Assembly: GCA_963814955.1 (NCBI GenBank)
Contig: CAWFEX010000013.1
Span: 248,001-312,000, forward strand
Direction of reading: 5' to 3'
DNA: 64,000 nucleotides
Origin: DATCJA01 sp963814955
GTDB lineage: Bacteria; Acidobacteriota; Vicinamibacteria; Vicinamibacterales; UBA2999
Shown here one piece after another: positions 16,399 to 25,716 of this stretch. How positions within the stretch are numbered: position 1 is the first letter of the stretch; every line of letters starts with the position of its first letter. Under the pieces are notes generated by a model, which worked only from the letters and a program-made list of their open reading frames with translations, was not told where the DNA came from and searched no databases. A program made the translations under genes and the position numbers.

Positions 16399-17775
16399 TC
16401 ACGCGCGGCTCGGTACCGAGGCAATCGAAGGGGTGTGGGCGAAGTCGAGGCGCCGGCGGAATTCGCGCCGCAGAAGCAGCATGATCACCGCGAGTTGCAT
16501 GGCTCCGGCAACGACCGACAGATACCAGATCCATCGCAGTTCGAATCCGGGAACCCGCGCCAGCGCGAACGCAGGAATCGCGACCGCGACGATGCGGGCG
16601 AACGACGCGGCGAGCGGAGGCAATGTATTGCCCATCGCCTGAAACATGCTGGAGGCGACGAACACGATCCCCGCGGCGGCGAGGTTCCACGAGGTGATCC
16701 ACAGGTACTCGGCGCCCATGCCGATCACCTGCGGGTCATCGGTGAAGACGCCAACCATCGGCTGTCCGGCGATCTGACAGAGAAGCGTTACGAGAAGCAT
16801 GAAGGTTGCGGCCATCGCAACCGCCGTCTTGAACGTGGCGCGGACGCGATCCGGTTGCCCCGCGCCAAAGTTCTGCCCGGCGACGGGCGCCACGGAAAAG
16901 GCCAGCGCGACCACCGGCATGAACGCCGCCTGCGTGATTCGCATGCCTATGCCGAATCCAGCCTGCGCGGCCGCGCCGAACGGGCGCGCGATGATGTACA
17001 CGACGAATACGTATACCCCCATCAAAACGAACTCGCCACCGGCGGGAAGTCCGATCGCAAGCATCCTTCTCCAGATTCCGATCGAGGGTTTCCAGTCGGC
17101 GGGGACCAGCTTCAGATAGGACGTTTCCGGTCGCAGGAACATCGACAACCACACATTGCCGACGACGACCGCCAGCAGAGAGGCGATGGCGGCGCCGGCC
17201 ACGCCAAGCGGCCGATGGCCGATCCAGCCGAAGATCAGGAACGGCGCCAATGCGATGTTCAGAATCACCGTGGCCGTCTGCACGACCATACCGGGCCTGA
17301 AGTTGCCCGTGCCGCGCAGCGCGGCGCCGATGCACGCCATCGGGAGCTGCAGCGCCATGGCCGGGATGAACCAGAGAAGGTATTCCCCCGCCTGAGAGGC
17401 GGTTCGATCGTCCGGACCCAGAAGGTTGACATACGGCGTGCGCAGACCCATCGCGACGATGAAAAAGATCAGACCTACGACAACGGACAGTCCCATCGCC
17501 TGGTCGAACGCGAGCTGGGCGCCAGTGCGATCTTTTCGACCGACGGCGTGCGACACGAGCGTGGTGACGCCAACCCCGAGCATCTGGGTGATCGCAATCA
17601 CGATGAAGGTAAGGTTGCCGGCGATGCCGACGCCCGCAACCGCCTCCTTTCCAAGTCGGCCGACCCAGTACAAATCGACCAGGAAATAAAGCGTCTGGAA
17701 CATCATCGTGACCAGCATGAAGCCGGCCGTCTTTACAAGATGCCGCGCGACCGATCCGGTTGTCAGATCCTGCAT
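16399..17775 (-). CDS. MATE family efflux transporter
   Basis: A 458-residue integral membrane protein with about twelve helices in two similar halves, as in MATE transporters. Typical family stretches include DLYWVGRLGKEAVAGVGIAG at the N-terminus, LPMACIGAALRGTGNFRPGM and PVAGQNFGAGQPDRV. MATE proteins export cationic drugs or metabolites using a sodium or proton gradient. It starts four bases after the stop of a cytochrome P450 on the same strand, so the two are probably one operon and the transporter may export a P450 product or substrate. Confidence 0.9.
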   Translation of the reverse strand: MQDLTTGSVARHLVKTAGFMLVTMMFQTLYFLVDLYWVGRLGKEAVAGVGIAGNLTFIVIAITQMLGVGVTTLVSHAVGRKDRTGAQLAFDQAMGLSVVVGLIFFIVAMGLRTPYVNLLGPDDRTASQAGEYLLWFIPAMALQLPMACIGAALRGTGNFRPGMVVQTATVILNIALAPFLIFGWIGHRPLGVAGAAIASLLAVVVGNVWLSMFLRPETSYLKLVPADWKPSIGIWRRMLAIGLPAGGEFVLMGVYVFVVYIIARPFGAAAQAGFGIGMRITQAAFMPVVALAFSVAPVAGQNFGAGQPDRVRATFKTAVAMAATFMLLVTLLCQIAGQPMVGVFTDDPQVIGMGAEYLWITSWNLAAAGIVFVASSMFQAMGNTLPPLAASFARIVAVAIPAFALARVPGFELRWIWYLSVVAGAMQLAVIMLLLRREFRRRLDFAHTPSIASVPSRA

Positions 17776-17779
17776 CTCG

Positions 17780-19177
17780 CTATTGTGGCTGCCGAGCCAG
17801 CTCGCGTCGGGTGGATGTACGGCGCTCGATCGTCATTGGCATGCCGAATCGTGGACGGAGCGAAATGAGCGGATGCGGTTCGACTTTGTGCCCTGGGATC
17901 AGGTGAAGACGATAGTCCTGGGCAAGTGTCGCGAGCACGAGATGCGCCTCAACGAGCGCGAATTGGTTGCCAATACACTGTCGCGGACCGGCGCCGAACG
18001 GCAGATAGGCAAACTTCGGCCGATCCGCGACGCGCTCCGGCGTGAAGCGATCGGGATCGAACACTTCCGCATCCGGCCAGAAGGCGGGCAGGCGGTGCAG
18101 GACGTAAGGGATGATCAGCGCGAGCCATCCTCGCGGCAGGGGGAACCCGCCGAGCTCGTCATCGGCCAGTGCCTGCCGGGAGAACGCCCAGGCCGGTGGA
18201 TACAGTCGCATGGATTCGTCCAGCACCATGCGCGTGTACGGCAGATTTCCCAGATCGGAATATTCCGGACGCCGACCGTCGAGTACCGCATCGATCTCCT
18301 GTTCCAGCCTCCGCCGCGCTGCATCGGACGTCGCGAGCAGATACCAGGTCCAGGTCAATGCCAGCGACGTCGTCTCCTGACCCGCCAGCAGAAACGTCGT
18401 CACCTCAACCTTCAGTTGCTCGTCGGTCATTGTCTCGCCGGTCTCTTCGTCGCGGGCGGACATCAGCATGGACAGCAGGTCGGCGCTGTCAGTGGGGTTC
18501 CGTCGGCGCTGGCTGATGACGTGATCGACGGCACCCTGGAGCACCGCCCGCGCCGCCTGGAAACGCCGGTACTTCGGGGTTGGCCATCGATCCGTGAACC
18601 CAAGCGACCAGAAGCTCTCGCCGATATGTTCGTTGATGACCATCCACGCACGATCGACGTCGCCGGCGAACGGGCCAAGGTCGGACCCCAGCAGCGCGCG
18701 CAGCACGACCGTGCGCGTGAGACGCATCATCTCGGCGGCGATGTCCACAGGACGCCCGTGTGACGCGATCGCCTGCCACTCGGCTGCGGTTTCCCGGGCG
18801 GCATCCACCATAATGCCGGCCAGGGCCGAGATTCGCTGCCGATGAAATGCGGGTTGCGCAATCCGCCGCTGGCGCAGCCAGAACTCGTCCTCGCTGGTCA
18901 ACAGGCCGTTGCCGAGCGAGGCGCGCAGTTTGTCGTACAGAGGGCTCTTGTGATAGTTGCGCGCGTTCTCCTGCAGCACGTGACGAATGTCACGCGGATT
19001 CGTGATGAGGTAAGCGCGTCGCGGACCGATCTTCAGAAACACGACGTCGCCGAAGCGGCGCGCGGCGTCCATGAAAACTGCTGTCGGGTTGCGTCTGACC
19101 GCCGGGAGCATGCCCAGGATCGGGAGCCCACGAGGGCCCGGTGGCAGCCTCAGAGCGGAACCATCAGAGCTGCGCAT
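17780..19177 (-). CDS. Cytochrome P450
   Basis: A 465-residue soluble bacterial P450. It has the proline-rich N-terminal LPPGPRGLPILGML, the I-helix oxygen-activation motif AGQETTS, the K-helix ESMR, and the heme-ligand loop FGAGPRQCIGNQFA with its Cys. P450s use reduced partner proteins and oxygen to hydroxylate substrates; no ferredoxin or reductase is encoded nearby. Substrate unknown. It is the first gene of a probable two-gene operon with a MATE exporter. An isolated palindromic repeat lies upstream. Confidence 0.95.
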   Translation of the reverse strand: MRSSDGSALRLPPGPRGLPILGMLPAVRRNPTAVFMDAARRFGDVVFLKIGPRRAYLITNPRDIRHVLQENARNYHKSPLYDKLRASLGNGLLTSEDEFWLRQRRIAQPAFHRQRISALAGIMVDAARETAAEWQAIASHGRPVDIAAEMMRLTRTVVLRALLGSDLGPFAGDVDRAWMVINEHIGESFWSLGFTDRWPTPKYRRFQAARAVLQGAVDHVISQRRRNPTDSADLLSMLMSARDEETGETMTDEQLKVEVTTFLLAGQETTSLALTWTWYLLATSDAARRRLEQEIDAVLDGRRPEYSDLGNLPYTRMVLDESMRLYPPAWAFSRQALADDELGGFPLPRGWLALIIPYVLHRLPAFWPDAEVFDPDRFTPERVADRPKFAYLPFGAGPRQCIGNQFALVEAHLVLATLAQDYRLHLIPGHKVEPHPLISLRPRFGMPMTIERRTSTRRELARQPQ

Positions 19178-19250
19178 CGTACGAGACGACTATAGCGCCG
19201 ATGGCACGCCCGTCTTGCGCGCCGACCCGCCCGTCATGCGACTGGGGATG

Positions 19251-19274
19251 TACGTAGTGTCCGGCTTCAGCCGG
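19251..19274. repeat. TAGTGTCCGGCTTCAGCCGG palindrome
   Basis: A short palindrome, GTCCGGCTTCAGCCGGAT with flanking TACGTAGT, lying between the histidine kinase stop and the P450 start. Related copies occur at 15880, 34201-34256 and 57234-57293. It could terminate the upstream kinase transcript. Confidence 0.7.
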
Positions 19275-19291
19275 ATTAACAGGTTTGCCCG

Positions 19292-21562
19292 CTAGAGGGC
19301 CGACGATCGTGATGCCGCTTGGGCCGCGAGTCTCACAAGCTCGGCTTCAAGAACGGAAAGTTCCACAGGCTTCGCCAGGTGCATCTGGAAACCAGCTTCC
19401 GCCGCCAGTTTGCGGTCCGCTTCGTGCGCGAAGGCACTGAGTGCGATTGCCGGAATCCGGCCGAGCATGCCAGGGATGGCGCGAATCTGCCGCATGAGCG
19501 AAAGCCCGTCCTCACCGGGCATGCCGATGTCGCTGACGAGCACGTCTGCGGCGTTACTCATGAGCTCGTCGAGAGCGGCGCGCGCCGAATGTGCGGTCGT
19601 GACGTGGGCGCCCGCGGCGCCCAGAGCCTCGGCCAGGAGGTCCCTCGTATCGGCGTCGTCATCTACGACGAGAATGCGGACGCCGGCGAGCGGTGACGAT
19701 TGAAGCGCCAGAGACGCGGGCGGAACTGGACTGGCGGATGGAGTGTTCGCCGGAAGGCGCAAGACGAAGCGGGCGCCCCGGTTGACGCCTTCGCTGTGAG
19801 CCTCGACGGTGCCGCCGTGGAGCTCCGCAAGACATCGCGTGATGGCCAGACCGAGACCAACACCTGTGTGCGGCCGTGTCGTCGAGCTGTCGGCCTGGCG
19901 GAACCGCTCGAACACGTGGGGCAGGAACTCGGGGGCAATCCCGACCCCGGTGTCACTGACGCTCAGCTGAACGAACGACTGTTCCTCGGTGAGCTCTACC
20001 GACACGCGACCGTCGCGGGGCGTGAACTTGATGGCGTTCGAAAGAAGGTTCCAGATGATCTGCTCGACCCGGGCGATGTCGCCGTAGATATTGCCTGTGC
20101 CGGGCACGATGGCGGCATCGAGTCGTACGCCGCCTTCTTCGGCAGCCGGCCGCAGCGACTCGACCACGGCCGACGCAATCGTGGCGACCGTCAGCGGCTG
20201 GAGCTCCAACCGCATCTTGCCCGTCACGATACGAGAGACATCCAGGAGGTCCTCGATCAGGTGGGCCTGGAGACGGGCATTCCTGTCTATGACCTGCAGC
20301 GCGTGTTGGCGGCGCTCCTCGGCCAGGGTCCCGGTGCGCAGCATCGAAAGCCATCCCAACACCGCATTGAGCGGCGTTCGCAGTTCGTGCGACAGCATCG
20401 CGAGGAACTCGTCCTTCGAGTGATCCGCTTCCTGCGCCTGCGTCCGCGCCTCTCGCTCACGGACAACCAGATCGCGAAGCTGCGATTCACTCTCACGCAG
20501 CGCGTGTTCCGAGGCTTCGAGAACGGCCTGGTGATGGGCCGACGCTTCCCAGGCGCGAACCTGGACGCGCGTCATCACGAACAACATCAACGACAGCAAC
20601 AGGCCGGCAACCAGTGTCCACTGCGCCGCCAGCGGAAAGGCGACGACCGCGCCGCCGAGGGACCTCACAATCATGAGCCATTCGCGACCCGCTCCATGAA
20701 CGAGCTGTGCCGACTGGAACTGCAGCGCGGTGGTGTCGTCCGCGGATCGGTGAAGCAGCGCGGTCGGCTGAGGATCGGCGCCGTCGTACACCTCGAACGC
20801 CACGGACGGCGTGGCCTCTTCGACGATGTCGGTGAAGAGCTCGACAGGATGGAATGAACTGAAGACGAATCCCACGAGCGCCCGTCGACGGTCGGCCACC
20901 GTGCGGATCGTCGCTCCGCTCCGGTAGATCGGCACGTAGAGGATGAAACCCCCTGACACGCCCACCTCGAAGGGCTCGGTCGCGCCAACCTTGTCGGACA
21001 ACGTCGGCTCACCAGAGTCGCGAGCGTTTTCCATCGCGGCGCGCTGAACCGCATCGGTCCACATGTCGAAACCGATCGCCCGTCGATCGCCCCCGGCTGT
21101 GGGTTCGAGAAAGACGATGGGGTAATACTCCGGCCTCGGGCCTCGCGGTGAAACGGTGAGCTGTGTCGGGCTGTCAAGGTTGATGGCTCGAACGACGTCG
21201 TTCAGGTCGCGGCGGGCGATACGCTGTGAAAAGCCGATGCCCTCGAGCCCCGGGTAACGTTCGGGCAAAGCGAGGTGGGTGATAAAGGACCGGAACTCCG
21301 CGGGGTTCTTCTCGTTGCTCGACGCAAACAGCGCCGCCGCGGCACGAGTCACCTCGAGATAACTGTTGACCCTGCCCTCAATTTGCTGGCGCGTCCCTTC
21401 CGCGTTGCTGAGGAATGCCGCCCGGGCCCGCGCCTGAATGCTCACCGCCACGTACAACGCGACGGCGACCGACAACAGACAAGACAACAGGAGCAGGGCG
21501 TATGGCACCCATCGCCGCAGTGGAAGCCGTGGCCGTCCGATGTGGAACCCGCGGTTTTTCAC
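19292..21562 (-). CDS. CHASE-domain hybrid histidine kinase
   Basis: A 756-residue membrane sensor. Order: transmembrane helix (about 17-40), periplasmic CHASE domain (about 75-300; ALPERYPGLEGIGFSQRI, GFVFSSFHPVELF), second transmembrane helix (about 310-330), linker coiled coil, HisKA with FLAMLSHELRTPLNAVLGWL, HATPase with NLLSNAIKFTPRDG, DTGVGIAPE and GVGLGLAI, and a C-terminal receiver (ILVVDDDADTRDL, phosphoacceptor Asp in VLVSDIGMPGEDG). CHASE domains bind small extracellular ligands. No output regulator adjoins it, so the partner is unknown. Confidence 0.92.
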   Translation of the reverse strand: MKNRGFHIGRPRLPLRRWVPYALLLLSCLLSVAVALYVAVSIQARARAAFLSNAEGTRQQIEGRVNSYLEVTRAAAALFASSNEKNPAEFRSFITHLALPERYPGLEGIGFSQRIARRDLNDVVRAINLDSPTQLTVSPRGPRPEYYPIVFLEPTAGGDRRAIGFDMWTDAVQRAAMENARDSGEPTLSDKVGATEPFEVGVSGGFILYVPIYRSGATIRTVADRRRALVGFVFSSFHPVELFTDIVEEATPSVAFEVYDGADPQPTALLHRSADDTTALQFQSAQLVHGAGREWLMIVRSLGGAVVAFPLAAQWTLVAGLLLSLMLFVMTRVQVRAWEASAHHQAVLEASEHALRESESQLRDLVVREREARTQAQEADHSKDEFLAMLSHELRTPLNAVLGWLSMLRTGTLAEERRQHALQVIDRNARLQAHLIEDLLDVSRIVTGKMRLELQPLTVATIASAVVESLRPAAEEGGVRLDAAIVPGTGNIYGDIARVEQIIWNLLSNAIKFTPRDGRVSVELTEEQSFVQLSVSDTGVGIAPEFLPHVFERFRQADSSTTRPHTGVGLGLAITRCLAELHGGTVEAHSEGVNRGARFVLRLPANTPSASPVPPASLALQSSPLAGVRILVVDDDADTRDLLAEALGAAGAHVTTAHSARAALDELMSNAADVLVSDIGMPGEDGLSLMRQIRAIPGMLGRIPAIALSAFAHEADRKLAAEAGFQMHLAKPVELSVLEAELVRLAAQAASRSSAL

Positions 21563-21805
21563 AGCAGTAACGTGATAGACAGGCTTCCCGCGTTTGTAGA
21601 AACCCGACTTGGACGAGGGGCCTGACGGTTCGTGCTCGTCCTGTCAGACCGACGACGCCGTTCACACCGCAATCGCGGTGCCTACACCGAGGGGCCGTTC
21701 AGCGGGTGGAATTTCAATGAGTTGGCGAAATGGAATTGCAGAATTGTCCCCGAACGGCAATTCCTGTCGTGGCCCGCACGCGCCGGGGGGCGCGATACTA
21801 GTGTC

Positions 21806-22498
21806 ATGTCGCCGGCCGCGGGCCTGATTCATCACACCGATGGCATCACACGCTGCTGGTGGCCAGGCGAGGATCACGCGTATCTGCGTTATCACGATGA
21901 TGAATGGGGGATTCCCGTCGCCGAGGACCGGCGGCTGTTCGAAAAGATCTGCCTCGAAGGATTCCAGGCGGGGCTGAGCTGGCTGACGATTCTCCGCAAA
22001 CGTCCGCACTTCCGAAACGCCTTCGCGGATTTCGATGTCGACCGCGTCGCGCGGTTCAACGCCCGCGACATACGGCGACTGCTCAGCGACGAGAGAATCA
22101 TCCGTCATCGCGGCAAGATCGAATCGGCGATCAACAACGCCAGGCGCGCTGCCGCAATCCGCGAGGAGTTCGGATCGCTGGCGGCGTACTTCTGGAGCTG
22201 GGAACCAGACCCGCGGTCGCGCCCGCGGCGCCTGACGCGAAACGCACTCATGCAGCTTGCGCGGACACCGCAATCCATCGCGTTGAGCAAGGACTTGAAG
22301 CGGCGGGGTTGGACGTTTGTGGGACCGACGACGGTTTATGCCTTCATGCAGGCCATGGGTCTGGTGAACGATCATCTGGAAGGCTGCGCGAGCAGGGCCG
22401 TCATCGAACAAGCGCGGGCGGTGTTCCGGCGGCCGTTCACGAATCCCGAATCGCGTCGTGCTGGTCGGCGAGACGCCGCAGAACAGGGGCGACCTTGA
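21806..22498 (+). CDS. tag: DNA-3-methyladenine glycosylase I
   Basis: A 230-residue base-excision repair enzyme that removes 3-methyladenine from alkylated DNA. The hallmark sequence runs CWWPGEDHAYLRYHDDEWG, then LFEKICLEGFQAGLSWLTIL, then GRKIESAI-type helix KIESAINNARRA and a late FVGPTTVYAFMQAMGLVNDH. Zinc-binding residues expected in Tag (Cys near the N-terminus and His/Cys late, here DHLEGC) are visible. The ATG at 21806 begins just before the conserved domain; longer reading to 21632 is not supported. The 3' end overlaps the convergent HD-GYP gene by 62 bases. Confidence 0.92.
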   Translation: MSPAAGLIHHTDGITRCWWPGEDHAYLRYHDDEWGIPVAEDRRLFEKICLEGFQAGLSWLTILRKRPHFRNAFADFDVDRVARFNARDIRRLLSDERIIRHRGKIESAINNARRAAAIREEFGSLAAYFWSWEPDPRSRPRRLTRNALMQLARTPQSIALSKDLKRRGWTFVGPTTVYAFMQAMGLVNDHLEGCASRAVIEQARAVFRRPFTNPESRRAGRRDAAEQGRP

Positions 22499-24407
22499 CA
22501 AAAGCATCGACGACAGCTGGATCGAAGTGCGTTCCGCTGCCTTTGACGATGAAGGCGACGACGTCATCGTGCTGCATGGCCTCGTGATAAACGCGACGCG
22601 AATGGATGGCGTCGTACACATCCACGAGCGCAATCAGGCGGCCGGCAATGGGAATCTCGGTGCCGCGTAAGCCCTGCGGGTAGCCGGTCCCGTCCCACTT
22701 CTCATGGTGGGTGTAGACGATGTCCTTGGCGATGGTCAGCGTGACGTCGTCGCGTATTCCCACTTCGCGTTCTGTCTTGAGAATGACATCTCGCCCGTGG
22801 GTCGGGTGCTTGCGCATTTCCAGCAGCTCGTCCGCGGTGAGCACCCCAGGCTTGTTCAGCAGGCTATCCGGCACGCCCACTTTTCCGATGTCGTGGAGAG
22901 GCGCGAGCGTCGAGAGCAGATCGATTCGTTCGGGAGTCAAGTAGGCGCTGAATTCGGGACGGGTCGCGAGCTCCTGCGCGAGTACGCGCGTGTATTGCTG
23001 CGTTCGCCGTGAATGCCTTCCCGTTTCGACGTCCCTGATTTCGACGAGCGAGAGAAGTGCCTGAACCATCACCCGCTCCGTCGTGACTTTGTCGCGCCCG
23101 GCTCGATCGGCGCGGATTCGCTCGATCACGACTTGAGCAACGGTCATGAACGCGAGAGCGGAAGAAAGACCGATCGTCGGGAACAGCGGCGACAGGAAGG
23201 CGCCGTGTCGCGAGAGCAGCGCGACAGCCACGGCCCACGCTCCGATCAGGCCGAGAATCGCGCTGACGCCACCCCAGGCGAGGCCAAAGCGGGACACCAC
23301 CAGGGCGGCGAGCATGCCGAGCGCCAGTACAGACAACGTCTCGAGGGTCAGCCCGTACTCAGGCCGACGAAGGAAGTCCCGCTGCAGGAGGTTGTCGGCG
23401 ACCGTGGCCTGGACTTCGACACCGGTAAACACTGTGTCGAGAGGTGTCGATACGACCTCTCGCGTGCCGAGTGCGCTGGTGCCGACAAACACGATCTTGT
23501 CCTTGAAGGCATTCGCATGCGCCTGGCCGTTCAGGACATCGACAGCCGAGACATACGCAAAGGTATTTTTGACGCCTCGGTATCGCAGGAGCAGATTGCT
23601 CTTGCCGTCGAGCGGCACATGCACGTCGCCGCCTGCGCCGACCTGGTGAGCACTTTCACCTCGGTCCCCACCGTCTTCCGAGATCAACAGCGTCGAGGCG
23701 TCCACATTCGCGACGCGCAGCGCCACGCCGCGCGTTCTCGTTGCTGCTGAGACGGCGGCGAGCGCCAGAGCCGGATAGACGTGGCCCTCGAATTCCACAA
23801 CGAGCGGAACGCGTCTGAGAATGCCATCGACGTCGGGCACGGCGTTCATAAATCCCGAGGCACCCGCGGCCCGTGCGAGGTTCGGCAGGTTGCACACGGA
23901 GGCGGACGCCCGGAAAAACGGATCAGCCGCGTGCTCGTCATCGCCCTGAATGATGGCGAGGCCAAGTGGGTGATGTACGCATTCACGCCGCAATTGGCCG
24001 GGATCGTCGAACGTCAGCGCAAAGCCCAGCACGACGCGACCGGCGTGAAGCGCGTCCGCAAGTATGGCGTCGGGGTCTTCACCCGATTCACCAATCCGGT
24101 CCGATTCGGCGAACATGATATCGAGCGCGACGATGGACGCGCCGAGATCCCGCAGGTTGCCGATCAACCGTGCGATGAGATCGCGCCGCCAGGGCCATTG
24201 GCCGATCGTGGTGAGACTTCGCTCGTCGACGTCGACGATGACGATTCTGCCATCAGGCGGGTGAGTGCCGGCGGCGCGCACCAGCGTGTCGTAGATGCGC
24301 CAGTCCATGCGGGCGAGTGACGCCGGGCGGTAGAGACAGAGTGCTGCGACGACGAGCGTCGGCACCAGTCCACACAGGACAACGAGCCGCCGCAGGCCGA
24401 TTGTCAT
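22437..24407 (-). CDS. CHASE2 sensor with HD-GYP c-di-GMP phosphodiesterase domain
   Basis: A 656-residue membrane protein: N-terminal transmembrane helix, extracytoplasmic CHASE2 domain (about 30-330; DWRIYDTLVRAAG, IVIVDVDERSL, VFVGTSALGT), three hydrophobic helices (about 345-420), then an HD-GYP domain (about 450-640). The catalytic motifs are LHDIGKVGVPDSLLNKPG, HPTHGRDV, HHEKWDGTGYP and GRLIALVDVYDAI, so it should hydrolyse cyclic di-GMP. Its ATG overlaps the stop of the ompA-like gene (ATGA), making it the third gene of a FecR-OmpA-CHASE2 operon. Confidence 0.92.
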   Translation of the reverse strand: MTIGLRRLVVLCGLVPTLVVAALCLYRPASLARMDWRIYDTLVRAAGTHPPDGRIVIVDVDERSLTTIGQWPWRRDLIARLIGNLRDLGASIVALDIMFAESDRIGESGEDPDAILADALHAGRVVLGFALTFDDPGQLRRECVHHPLGLAIIQGDDEHAADPFFRASASVCNLPNLARAAGASGFMNAVPDVDGILRRVPLVVEFEGHVYPALALAAVSAATRTRGVALRVANVDASTLLISEDGGDRGESAHQVGAGGDVHVPLDGKSNLLLRYRGVKNTFAYVSAVDVLNGQAHANAFKDKIVFVGTSALGTREVVSTPLDTVFTGVEVQATVADNLLQRDFLRRPEYGLTLETLSVLALGMLAALVVSRFGLAWGGVSAILGLIGAWAVAVALLSRHGAFLSPLFPTIGLSSALAFMTVAQVVIERIRADRAGRDKVTTERVMVQALLSLVEIRDVETGRHSRRTQQYTRVLAQELATRPEFSAYLTPERIDLLSTLAPLHDIGKVGVPDSLLNKPGVLTADELLEMRKHPTHGRDVILKTEREVGIRDDVTLTIAKDIVYTHHEKWDGTGYPQGLRGTEIPIAGRLIALVDVYDAIHSRRVYHEAMQHDDVVAFIVKGSGTHFDPAVVDAFVKVAPVLRRLADQHDAIRDS

Positions 24408-25042
24408 CTGACGGAGATATCGACGCGGCGGTTCCTGGGCTCGAACACGTCGTCTGCCGTCGGGACCAGCAGATCGGACTCGCCGTGCGAAGTCACCTCG
24501 ATCGCCGACGCGTCGAGGCCGGCGTCGATCAGAAAGCCGCGGACCATCTCGGCGCGTTTCCGGCCAAGATCGAAGTTTGCGGTAATTGTGCCTGTGGTGT
24601 CGGTGTGGCCGATGATCAGGAGCTCGGGAACAGGATGCTCTTTGATAGCCTGCAGAATGTCGGGGACCATGGAGCGGCTGTCGTCGGTGAGCTCGTCCGA
24701 CTCGAAACGAAAGTACACCGTAAACCGTTGCGGCGCTGGCGGGAGAGCCCTCAGGGCGTCTCCGAAGATTCGGCGCACATCCGATTCGCTCAGGCGGGTC
24801 GCGGGCGATGGCGCCTCGTTGGCCGATGCGACTGTCGCTTCGCGCGCCTCGTCCAGATCGGTTGTCCCTGAAGAGTTCGAGACCGCCGCGCGCCCTGACG
24901 AGTCGTCTTCACCGTCGGGAAGCAATACCGTTAGTGTTTGACCGGGGCGCTCGACAAGCTCAATACGCAGCATTGCGCACGCCGACGCGAATCCCGCGCC
25001 GGCGAGCGCAACGAGAACAACGAGCGGTCGTGCTCCAATCAT
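24404..25042 (-). CDS. OmpA-domain lipoprotein
   Basis: A 212-residue protein with a signal ending in a possible lipobox (FASAC). About 75 residues of low-complexity linker precede a C-terminal OmpA/MotB peptidoglycan-binding domain: FRFESDELTDDSR, LLIIGHTDTTG, GRKRAEMVRGFLI, SHGESDLLVP and FEPRNRRVDI. The domain anchors proteins to the cell wall in the periplasm. Start and stop overlap the neighbours by four bases on both sides, strong evidence of an operon with the FecR protein and the CHASE2/HD-GYP sensor. Confidence 0.9.
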   Translation of the reverse strand: MIGARPLVVLVALAGAGFASACAMLRIELVERPGQTLTVLLPDGEDDSSGRAAVSNSSGTTDLDEAREATVASANEAPSPATRLSESDVRRIFGDALRALPPAPQRFTVYFRFESDELTDDSRSMVPDILQAIKEHPVPELLIIGHTDTTGTITANFDLGRKRAEMVRGFLIDAGLDASAIEVTSHGESDLLVPTADDVFEPRNRRVDISVR

Positions 25043-25527
25043 TCCGGTACGACACGCAGCGCCAGTGTCGTCCCGCGAACACCGACAATTGCCCCAGGAG
25101 TTTCAAGACGGACCGAGTCGGGCGACAGCTTTGCGATGCGTCCGGACACGTACGCCGCTACGCCGCGAACCACTTTGAGCACGAATCCGAGCTGGCCCGC
25201 TGAAGGGGCGTACGCGAAACGTTCGAGGGAGACCTCGCTGGCGGGGCCAAGCGACACTCGCGTGTCGTCATTCAGAGTGATCCCGATGCGGCCGTCGGCG
25301 CCCGTCCTGACAACGTCGGCTTCGTACACCGGCTGTCCAACATGAGCAGGGCCGACGTTTCCGGCGCGGACGATGAATACTGAGCCCGAGGCAACCTTGA
25401 CGCGTCCGGCAGCCAGCGGTTCAGCGAAGGCTGGCGTCGCCGCGAGCAACATAACGCCGGCGAAAAGCCACGGTACGGCGCGCAGGCGTGCACCGTGGGA
25501 ACTGCTGCGGCTTCGATGATTCATCAT
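25039..25527 (-). CDS. FecR-domain exported protein
   Basis: About 162 residues with a signal peptide (ending PAFAEPL) and a FecR domain: VKVASGSVFIVRAG, VYEADVVRTGADGRIGI, DDTRVSLGPAS, and the C-terminal IRTP-like LETPGAIVGVRGTTLALRV. In sigma-regulator systems FecR is an anti-sigma factor, but stand-alone exported FecR domains with OmpA and CHASE2 partners form a separate recurring group. I chose ATG 25527; a GTG four codons earlier is also possible. First gene of the three-gene operon. Confidence 0.88.
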   Translation of the reverse strand: MMNHRSRSSSHGARLRAVPWLFAGVMLLAATPAFAEPLAAGRVKVASGSVFIVRAGNVGPAHVGQPVYEADVVRTGADGRIGITLNDDTRVSLGPASEVSLERFAYAPSAGQLGFVLKVVRGVAAYVSGRIAKLSPDSVRLETPGAIVGVRGTTLALRVVPE

Positions 25528-25647
25528 GCAACACCCCACTTTCAGCCCGATTTGCGGGTTCTTAAGCTACATATCGTTTATCGGCTTTGCGGGGTGGTCA
25601 GTACATCTGCACACGATTGCACGGCCCGAAGCGGGCGACATTGTGGG

Positions 25648-25710
25648 GGCCGACCTTCAGGTCGGCCGTGGGGCGGGCGACACCTGTAGGGGCCGACCTT
25701 CAGGTCGGCC
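25648..25710. repeat. Two copies of the GGCCGACC palindrome
   Basis: Palindromes at 25648-25667 and 25691-25710 share the same 20 bases and are separated by 23 bases. The same word, reversed, occurs at the end of glpK (6094-6113). They lie between the FecR operon promoter side and the 3' end of the DUF763 gene. Confidence 0.8.
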
Positions 25711-25716
25711 CGTGAC

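Noticed and set aside
16435..17868. A 477-codon plus-strand frame across the MATE gene
   Set aside because: Low-complexity charged translation; MATE on the other strand has clear family motifs over its length.
19700..20857. A 385-codon frame opposite the hybrid histidine kinase
   Set aside because: Arginine-rich shadow; the kinase is intact and motif-complete.
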